A DNA stretch of 41,190 nt from contig NZ_JBGSQX010000047.1 of NCBI RefSeq assembly GCF_041737845.1, positions 1 through 41,190 on the forward strand, written 5' to 3'. Under the pieces are notes generated by a model that was not told the origin of the DNA, did not search any database, and saw only the letters and a list, made by a program, of their open reading frames with translations. This document shows positions 36,301-41,190 of this stretch, one piece after another. The position numbers were made by a program, and so were the translations under genes. Numbering within the stretch: the stretch's first letter is position 1; each line of letters begins with the position of its first letter. The DNA comes from Desulfococcus sp041737845 (GTDB lineage Bacteria > Desulfobacterota > Desulfobacteria > Desulfobacterales > Desulfococcaceae).

Positions 36301-36893
36301 CCATACATTTCAACGCGCACCGGCTCCGGGTATGTGGGAGAGAAGATGTCGATGATGCCGCCCCTGACGCAGAAATCTCCGGGCTCCTCCGCCACGGCCG
36401 ATCGGGTATAGCCGCCTGCGACCAGTTTTCCGATGAGCTGGTCGCGGTCGACCTCCTCCCCCGCCAGGAGCAGTTCGGCAAAATCGTTGAGCTCCGCCTT
36501 GGGAATCAGTCGCCGCTGGAGCGCTTCAATCGTCGTCACCGTGATGCATCGCCCCTGGCCGCTGGCCTGCCGGTAGAGGGTCCGGATGCGCTCGGCCGTG
36601 GTGCTGTTGTGATAGGAGACGAATTTGAAGGGGGATAGATTGTAGGGGGCGAAATAGAGCAGCTCCCGGCTGTCGGCCCCCGAAAAAAACACGAAATCCT
36701 CGATGAACCGTTCCGCATCCTTGGCCGTGGGAAGCACGGCGGTGATGGGAGAGGAATTTTCGCGGAACACCCGCGCAAGGAGGTAGGCTTTGCACGGATC
36801 CGGCAGGCCGGTACACTCGATCGGTCCGCCTTTGCCGATATGGGGGAGGAGGTTTTCGATGGAAGTTTTTTCTTGATTTTGTTTCATAAGCAT
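33381..36893 (-). CDS. mfd: transcription-repair coupling factor Mfd
   Basis: This translocase of about 1170 residues removes RNA polymerase stalled at DNA damage and recruits UvrA. The UvrB-like N-terminal part opens with ITAVLPTAKDAERFIEDFVF and FAPYNLSPFKFVSYH. The CarD-like polymerase-interacting domain (about 500-560) has AGDLIVHSEHGIGRYEGL. The helicase core has Walker A CGDVGYGKTE (near 655), DEEQRFGV, ALTATPIPRTLHMSLSGIRD, and the Mfd signature GLGLAQ-like DRLGLAQIYQLRGRVGR. A TRCF C-terminal domain follows (SYIPDIDQRLSAYRRMSR). ATGs lie at 36893 and 36887, neither with a Shine-Dalgarno sequence; both are within 27 bases of the divergent tRNA gene. Confidence 0.97.
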   Translation of the reverse strand: MLMKQNQEKTSIENLLPHIGKGGPIECTGLPDPCKAYLLARVFRENSSPITAVLPTAKDAERFIEDFVFFSGADSRELLYFAPYNLSPFKFVSYHNSTTAERIRTLYRQASGQGRCITVTTIEALQRRLIPKAELNDFAELLLAGEEVDRDQLIGKLVAGGYTRSAVAEEPGDFCVRGGIIDIFSPTYPEPVRVEMYGDLVESIRFFSSASQRTLQSVDEAVILPAKESILKMDRINEITARIRAQANRLDIPVRKARELIEKIKTNGNFSGIEGLLPLIYPRLDTLLDYTPPGTLFVLIEPAQLKKTAEETVAQARESFTAAVADQRVCADPHDLYLEWDDIHAPLMAGNPLVLRHLPVTRPSGAADPVQHHFSIGDTAFFREKLSAAKASERPLLPLAEWIGQNRADRQTTLFVCDNRSRSARLAALLAPYGIEPATLDAFPDIQRVRGSVYLIRGQVSSGFIWPLESFSLVTEKDIFGPGGPTRKIPPPKVRTELLSFEELKAGDLIVHSEHGIGRYEGLKKLTLNRTTNDFLEILYKDDDKLYLPVDRMNMIQKYMGIEGIEPILDKMGGNSWNTVKNNVKKSVEKIAGDLLRVYAERSVKDGFAFSLADVDLGEFVAGFPYDETPDQTRAIEDVLDDMRKETAMDRLVCGDVGYGKTEVALRSAYVAVCNGKQVAVLVPTTVLAEQHFETFSQRFQNYPIHIACLSRFRSSKEQRAIIEGLAAGSVDIVIGTHRLLQKDVSFKDPGLIILDEEQRFGVKHKERLKSFRSTVDVLALTATPIPRTLHMSLSGIRDISVISTPPEQRRPIITYISEFEDGVIRDAVRKELKRKGQIFFVHNNIHSIDRMAERIGKIVPEARLAVAHGRMSEDDLEKVMLRFLYQEIDLLVCTTIIESGLDVPAANTILVNRADRLGLAQIYQLRGRVGRADEQAFAYLFIPEESGLGKDAQKRLKVLMEHSDLGSGFQIAMSDLRLRGGGTILGASQSGHIAAVGYDMFLKLMEEAVSELKGEPVRSPLEPEINIPMSFFIPESYIPDIDQRLSAYRRMSRMTAVREISEFRSELIDRFGPLPDETGNLFLKIMLKILAENAGVKRLDFSDTQLSLHFSEEHQKNPFGIVDLITDRPDQFTFTPDHVLKVKLTGNAIGGRLTQAKNILKEITRRVNC

Positions 36894-36913
36894 ACTAATA
36901 GAGTGCTTCCCGC

Positions 36914-36989
36914 GCCGACGTAGCTCAGCCGGTAGAGCAGCTGATTCGTAATCAGCAGGTCAGCGGTTCGATTCCGCTCGTCGGCTCCA
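36914..36989 (+). tRNA. tRNA-Thr, anticodon CGU
   Basis: A 76-base cloverleaf has acceptor stem gccgacg (36914-36920) with cgtcggc (36979-36985), D arm gctc...gagc, anticodon stem gctga/tcagc with loop ttcgtaa, and T arm agcgg-ttcgatt-ccgct. CCA is encoded at 36987-36989. The anticodon cgt at 36947-36949 reads ACG (threonine). It is divergent from mfd with about 20 bases between, so its promoter must overlap the mfd 5' end; a weak TTGATT/TAATAG pair with 17-base spacing lies there. Confidence 0.97.
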
Positions 36990-36999
36990 ATAAATTTTC

Positions 37000-37038
37000 A
37001 AAGCCGTTTCGAGGATTTTACTCAAAACGGCTTTTTTT
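37000..37038 (+). terminator. terminator after tRNA-Thr
   Basis: A perfect 10-bp stem, aaagccgttt (37000-37009) with aaacggcttt (37025-37034), has a 15-base loop and runs into seven T. It begins 10 bases after the tRNA CCA end and shows that the tRNA is a single-gene unit. Confidence 0.92.
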
Positions 37039-37183
37039 GTTATTTCTTCCCGGCCCGGCGGCCAAAGGCCGCATCTCCGCCCGGAGTCTTTTGTCATGCT
37101 TCCGGCTTCTATATCACAAAAACCCCAGGACACCAAGGTGGAGATATCGGGGAACGCGGGCAGCACAGAGGAAGGAATTCGAC

Positions 37184-38803
37184 ATGTCGGCAAAAAAAGC
37201 GGAGCTGGTTGCCAATTGGGAGACGCTGCAGCGCATTTTCATTCGTCCCGAGGATGAGGCTTCCCGAAGGACCCTCATCAAATACATGGAGCAGATCCTG
37301 TTCGGCCTCCATGAGTTCCTCAGGCAACATGTCGGCATCACCCGGGAGGCGAGCCTGGAGGATCTGTCCGAACGGTTCAAGGAAAGCCTCATCGCCGACC
37401 ATCCCCAGAAGAAACTGGCGGAGGTCATCCGGGGGATCATCGAGAACATCGCCCCCCATGCCGTCAACGTGGCCTCGCCTTATTTCATCGGCCACATGAC
37501 CTCGGCCATCCCCTTTTTCATGGTTCATCTCCACACCATCACCGCGGCCCTCAACCAGAATGTTGTCAAGATCGAGACCTCCAAGGTCGTTTCGATCATC
37601 GAACGCCAGGTTCTGGCGAAGCTGCACCGGCTGATCTTCGGGAAGAGCGAGGCCTTCTACGATCTTCACATTCAGGCCCCGGACAGCACCCTGGGCGGGT
37701 TCCTCGACGACGGGACCCTTGCCAACATCACGGCCATGTGGGTGGCGCGGAACCGGTGCTTTCCGGCGAAGGACGGCTTTCCGGGCATCGAGGCCGAGGG
37801 GGTGGCCGCCGCCCACCGGGCCTACGGGGCGGACAGAAGCGTCATTCTGGTTTCGGGGCTTGCCCATTATTCCCTGCGCAAAGCCGGCGGTGTCCTGGGC
37901 ATCGGCAGCGGGAACGTCATCCCGGTTCCGTCGGCGGGGAATCCCCGAATGGATCCGGCGCGCCTGGAGGCGGCGATCCGGGCCCTGCGGTCCGCGGAGC
38001 CCCGCACGCAAATTCTTGCGGCGGTCGCCATCGCCGGCGCCACGGAAACCGGGACGATCGACCCCCTGGCGGAGATCGCCGAAATATGCGCCCGGGAGAA
38101 CATCCATTTCCACGTGGACGCGGCCTGGGGCGGTCCGACGCTCCTGTCGCCCCGCTACCGGGGCCTGCTTGCAGGCATCGAGCGGGCCGATTCCGTCACC
38201 ATCGACGGGCACAAGCAGTTTTACATGCCGATGGGATGCGGCATGGTCCTTTTCCGGGATCCCGGGATCATGGACACGATCGCCTATCATGCCGCCTATA
38301 TCAACCGCCCCGGCTCGGTGGACCTGGGCATCCGCTCCCTCGAGGGCAGCCGGCCGGCCTCGTCGCTGGTGCTGGCCGGCGCCCTCGAGATCATGGGGGC
38401 ACAGGGCTACGCCCTGCTCATCGATCACGGCATCGAGACCGCGCGGGCCTTCGCCGATGAAATCGGGCGGCGGCCCCTCTTCGAACTGGTCACGCCGCCG
38501 CAGCTCAATATTCTGACCTACCGGATCGTTCCCGAGGAGATCCAGCGGAAATGGACCGCCGCCGGACCGGAGGAGAGAAAGAACTTGGCGCGACGCCTGA
38601 ACGACCTCAATATCGCGGTCCAGAGAATCCAGCGGGAAGCGGGAAACAGCTTTGTCTCCCGCACGACCCTGAGGCACCTGGGGGAGGATGTGGTGGTGCT
38701 CCGGGCCGTCCTCATGAATCCCATGACGCACATGGGAATCCTCTGCGATATTCTGGACGAGCAGGAGCAGATTTATCACGGACATCCGGAACTCGCGGCT
38801 TGA
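37184..38803 (+). CDS. panP: PLP-dependent decarboxylase, PanP-like (aspartate 1-decarboxylase)
   Basis: This 539-residue fold-type I pyridoxal-phosphate enzyme belongs to the group II decarboxylase family. Visible features are SPYFIGHMTSAIPFF (98-112), ALNQNVVKIETSK, AHYSLRKAGG with His228 stacking on PLP, ATETGTIDP, HVDAAWGG with Asp312, and TIDGHKQFYMPMGCG with the Schiff-base Lys344. The early GHMTSA and ALNQN wording and length fit PanP, which makes beta-alanine from aspartate for coenzyme A. Glutamate or other acidic decarboxylases remain possible. I chose the ATG at 37184 with gaggaagg upstream; the frame is open earlier but lies in terminator and spacer sequence. Confidence 0.85.
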   Translation: MSAKKAELVANWETLQRIFIRPEDEASRRTLIKYMEQILFGLHEFLRQHVGITREASLEDLSERFKESLIADHPQKKLAEVIRGIIENIAPHAVNVASPYFIGHMTSAIPFFMVHLHTITAALNQNVVKIETSKVVSIIERQVLAKLHRLIFGKSEAFYDLHIQAPDSTLGGFLDDGTLANITAMWVARNRCFPAKDGFPGIEAEGVAAAHRAYGADRSVILVSGLAHYSLRKAGGVLGIGSGNVIPVPSAGNPRMDPARLEAAIRALRSAEPRTQILAAVAIAGATETGTIDPLAEIAEICARENIHFHVDAAWGGPTLLSPRYRGLLAGIERADSVTIDGHKQFYMPMGCGMVLFRDPGIMDTIAYHAAYINRPGSVDLGIRSLEGSRPASSLVLAGALEIMGAQGYALLIDHGIETARAFADEIGRRPLFELVTPPQLNILTYRIVPEEIQRKWTAAGPEERKNLARRLNDLNIAVQRIQREAGNSFVSRTTLRHLGEDVVVLRAVLMNPMTHMGILCDILDEQEQIYHGHPELAA

Positions 38804-38863
38804 CAAACGCCGATCCGCACATAAATATTTGAAAAAAATTCTGTGGAATCCAAGGGAGGCAAG

Positions 38864-40816
38864 ATGCAAGCCAGCAAAGAAACACATCCGTTCAAAACAG
38901 AGGTACAGCAGCTTTTAAACCTGATCATCCATTCGCTCTATTCCAACAAGGACATCTTTCTCCGGGAACTCATCTCCAACGCATCGGACGCCATCGACAA
39001 ATTGCGGTTCAAATCCCAGACGGATCCGGAGATCCTGGGGGAGGACACCGAGTTCAGAATCCGGATTGCCGTGGATCCCGAGAACCGCACGCTGACTGTC
39101 TCCGACAACGGCATCGGCATGACCCGCGAAGAGGTCCTGGAGCACATCGGCACCATTGCCAAAAGCGGCACCGCGGCCTTTGCGGAGGCCCTTGAAAAGG
39201 TCCAGGACCAGAGCGCCCTGACCCCGGACCTGATCGGCCGGTTCGGGGTGGGATTTTACAGCGCCTTCATCATTGCCGCCCAGGTGACCCTGATCACGAA
39301 AGCGGCGGGTTCGGATGCGGCGGTGAAATGGGAATCCACTGGAGACGGCGCCTTCACCATCGAGGCGGCGGAAAAGCCCGGGAGAGGGACCGACATCCTC
39401 CTGAAGCTCAAGGAAAAGGAGGAGGGCGACAAGGACTATACGCAGGAATGGACCATCCGCGACATTGTCAAAAAGCATTCCGATTTCGTGGCCTACCCCA
39501 TCGTCATGGATGTGGAGCGGGATGAACCGATCCCCGACAGCGAACAGATCCAGGACAAGGATGGCAAGCCCGTGGGGGAGACCACCCGCAAGCTCCGGGC
39601 CGAAGAGACCCTCAACTCCATGAAAGCCATCTGGGCACGGAACAAGGCCGAGGTCTCCACGGAAGAGTACAACGAATTCTACAAGCACCTGAGCCACGAC
39701 TGGAACGATCCGTTGACCCACCTGCATGTCAGGCTCGAGGGGGTGACGGAATACAGCGCGCTCCTCTACATCCCCGCAAATGCCCCGTTCGACCTGTTTT
39801 TCCCGGAGCGCAAGCACGGCATCCAGCTCTACTGCAAACGGGTCTTCATCATGGACGACTGCCGGGAACTGGTCCCCGAGTATCTGCGGTTCATCAAGGG
39901 GGTCGTGGACGCACCGGACCTGAACCTGAACGTGAGCCGGGAGATCCTTCAGCAGGATCGGCTGGTCCGCAACATCCGCAAAACCCTGGTCAAAAAGGTT
40001 CTGGATCTCCTGAAGGGGATGGACGAAAGCCGGTATGAGACCTTTTATCGGGAGTTCGGGGCGGTTCTGAAGGAAGGACTCCATTCCGACTGGGAGAACA
40101 AGGACAGGCTCTCCGACCTCATTCAATTCAAGACCACGAAATCCGGTGACAAATACGTCCGCCTCAAGGAGTATGCGGCCAACATGAGACCGGATCAGAA
40201 AGAGATCTACTACATTACCGGCGACAACCTCTCCATGCTCGTCAACAGCCCTCACCTGGAGGCCCTGAAGGCGAAAGACTACGAGGTCCTCCTGATGACC
40301 GACCCCGTGGATGAATGGGTGGTCCAGTCCCTTCAGGAATATGACGGCAAGAAGCTCAAGAGCGCCGAAAAGGGGGATCTGAAGCTGGACGATGCGGATG
40401 CTGCGTCGAGCGGCGCATTCAATGCCCTGTTCGGGCGGATCAAGTCCCACCTGGAAACCAAGGTCAAGGAGGTCAAGGCGTCCTCCCATCTGAGGGAATC
40501 GGTGGCCTGCCTGTCGGGGGACGCCCACGACATGAGCGCCTATATGGAAAAGCTGCTGAAGGCCTCGGGTGGACAGCCGCCCGAGACCAAGCGCATTCTC
40601 GAACTGAACACGAAGCATCCGGTCATTGAAAAGATCAACGCCGTGTTCGAAAAAGATCGCAATGATCCGGTGCTGGAGGATTACAGCCGACTGCTGCTGG
40701 ACATGGCCGTCATCAGCGAGGGGGGCAAGATCGAAGACCCGTCCCGTTTCAACCGGATGGTCGGGAATTTGATGAATGAAGCCCTCGGCCGGTCGTCCGA
40801 ACCCGCGGCCGGATGA
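38864..40816 (+). CDS. htpG: chaperone HtpG (Hsp90)
   Basis: This 650-residue bacterial Hsp90 is an ATP-driven dimeric chaperone. The N-terminal GHKL ATPase has LRELISNASDAIDK, VSDNGIGMTREE, the lid GTIAKSGTAAF and GRFGVGFYSAFI. The middle domain includes DLFFPERKHGIQLYCKRVFI and the catalytic-loop NVSREILQQDR. The C-terminal dimerisation part ends LLLDMAVISEGG and NRMVGNLM. It is slightly longer than the E. coli protein (624). The start is the ATG behind aagggaggcaag; a GTG seven codons earlier has no ribosome binding site. It is a third chaperone system in the window but is 28 kb from the Hsp70 cluster. Confidence 0.97.
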   Translation: MQASKETHPFKTEVQQLLNLIIHSLYSNKDIFLRELISNASDAIDKLRFKSQTDPEILGEDTEFRIRIAVDPENRTLTVSDNGIGMTREEVLEHIGTIAKSGTAAFAEALEKVQDQSALTPDLIGRFGVGFYSAFIIAAQVTLITKAAGSDAAVKWESTGDGAFTIEAAEKPGRGTDILLKLKEKEEGDKDYTQEWTIRDIVKKHSDFVAYPIVMDVERDEPIPDSEQIQDKDGKPVGETTRKLRAEETLNSMKAIWARNKAEVSTEEYNEFYKHLSHDWNDPLTHLHVRLEGVTEYSALLYIPANAPFDLFFPERKHGIQLYCKRVFIMDDCRELVPEYLRFIKGVVDAPDLNLNVSREILQQDRLVRNIRKTLVKKVLDLLKGMDESRYETFYREFGAVLKEGLHSDWENKDRLSDLIQFKTTKSGDKYVRLKEYAANMRPDQKEIYYITGDNLSMLVNSPHLEALKAKDYEVLLMTDPVDEWVVQSLQEYDGKKLKSAEKGDLKLDDADAASSGAFNALFGRIKSHLETKVKEVKASSHLRESVACLSGDAHDMSAYMEKLLKASGGQPPETKRILELNTKHPVIEKINAVFEKDRNDPVLEDYSRLLLDMAVISEGGKIEDPSRFNRMVGNLMNEALGRSSEPAAG

Positions 40817-40829
40817 AAGGATGACGCTC

Positions 40830-40857
40830 GGGGTCCGCTCCGCCCGGGGCGGACCCC
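40830..40857. terminator. hairpin between convergent htpG and gspB-like genes
   Basis: A perfect 9-bp GC-rich stem, ggggtccgc (40830-40838) with gcggacccc (40849-40857), has a 10-base loop. It lies in the 45-base gap between two convergent stop codons. No T run follows on either strand, so it is an unusual terminator at best, or an mRNA-end stabiliser. Confidence 0.5.
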
Positions 40858-40861
40858 CGCC

Positions 40862-41190
40862 TTATTTGAGCTGAAACTTCAGCTTCCACCGGGAGCCGCC
40901 TTGGCTCATGATGATGTAGTCCTCGCCGATGAAGGTGACGGACGCCCCGCCGATCACCCCGCCCTCCTTCAGAATATTTCCGTTCACCACAACCAGCCGG
41001 TCTTCCGGCGCGGTCGACCAGACCAGGGCCTGGATCGTGAGGCCGGCTTCATCCTGCGATTTTACGGGGATGTCCTTGTGGCCTCCGGCCGGGGGCGCCG
41101 CAGCTTCCGGGATGTGCTGTCCCGCCGCCGGTCGCGTCCGGGACTGCGCATCCGTTGCCGGCAGCAGCCTCCCAGGCGGGGCTGTCGGGG
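40862..41190 (-). CDS. GspB-like type II secretion protein, C-terminal part
   Basis: An open minus-strand frame enters from the window's right edge and stops at 40862-40864 (TAA). The visible 108 residues start with a proline- and alanine-rich linker (about 45 residues) and then form a compact C-terminal domain: LTIQALVWSTAPEDRLVVVN, NILKEGGVIGGASVTFIGED and a final WKLKFQLK. This pattern is that of the GspB/ExeB C-terminal domain, which helps assemble the GspD secretin of type II secretion; such proteins have an N-terminal membrane segment and a proline-rich linker. Only the C-terminus is present here, and the start lies outside the window. Confidence 0.7.
   Translation of the reverse strand, partial: PTAPPGRLLPATDAQSRTRPAAGQHIPEAAAPPAGGHKDIPVKSQDEAGLTIQALVWSTAPEDRLVVVNGNILKEGGVIGGASVTFIGEDYIIMSQGGSRWKLKFQLK

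Noticed and set aside
37109..40618. Long minus-strand frames across the panP-like and htpG genes
   Set aside because: Both are antisense to genes with full family signatures, so they are shadows.

Overview
The window is a chromosomal segment of what looks like a Gram-negative, anaerobic deltaproteobacterium (Desulfobacterota, probably Desulfobacterales-like). This is inferred from gene content and protein style: a PPi-dependent phosphofructokinase, a two-subunit glycyl-tRNA synthetase, a PanP-type PLP decarboxylase, SurA-like periplasmic chaperones, a GspB-like secretion protein, a sigma-54 activator, and an intergenic repeat with arms of a type I associate with this group. No database search was possible.

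Layout. Bases 1-1213 hold the 3' part of a 23S rRNA, a 5S rRNA and a terminator. A lone fabH-like gene follows (1388-2374, +). From 10684 back to 2388 runs a minus-strand cluster: a GrpE-like protein, a short divergent Hsp70, a 913-residue membrane protein with J-domain-like and Lcl_C/DUF1566 parts, a sensor histidine kinase and an NtrC-type regulator. A PPi-phosphofructokinase (minus) with a near-consensus promoter lies beyond it. The only gene-free stretch over 300 bases is 13000-13333. It holds that promoter and the ribosome binding site of the next plus-strand gene, and I see nothing else there.

Bases 13334-23145 are plus strand: a polar amino acid ABC transporter (binding protein, permease, ATPase) closed by a terminator, a CBS-ACT protein, an apparently exported Fe-type superoxide dismutase with its own terminator, smc, a repeat element, ftsY and an HU gene. 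Bases 23202-36893 are a long minus-strand run of DNA repair, translation and envelope folding genes: mfd, a SurA_N lipoprotein, a SurA-like isomerase, recO, a GHMP kinase, glyQ, glyS, a small PC4-like protein, a nucleoside phosphorylase, ligA and an acylphosphatase. Divergent from mfd are tRNA-Thr(CGU) with a terminator, a panP-like decarboxylase and htpG. The window ends inside a minus-strand gene whose visible C-terminus resembles GspB.

The most interesting region is 2388-10684. A non-canonical Hsp70 (no helical lid, linker replaced by an acidic insert) and a GrpE-like factor are co-encoded with a membrane protein that carries two degenerate J-like segments without an intact HPD motif, plus a two-component system. 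I read this as a dedicated, possibly signalling, chaperone module. That reading is inference; the genes and domain features are seen directly.
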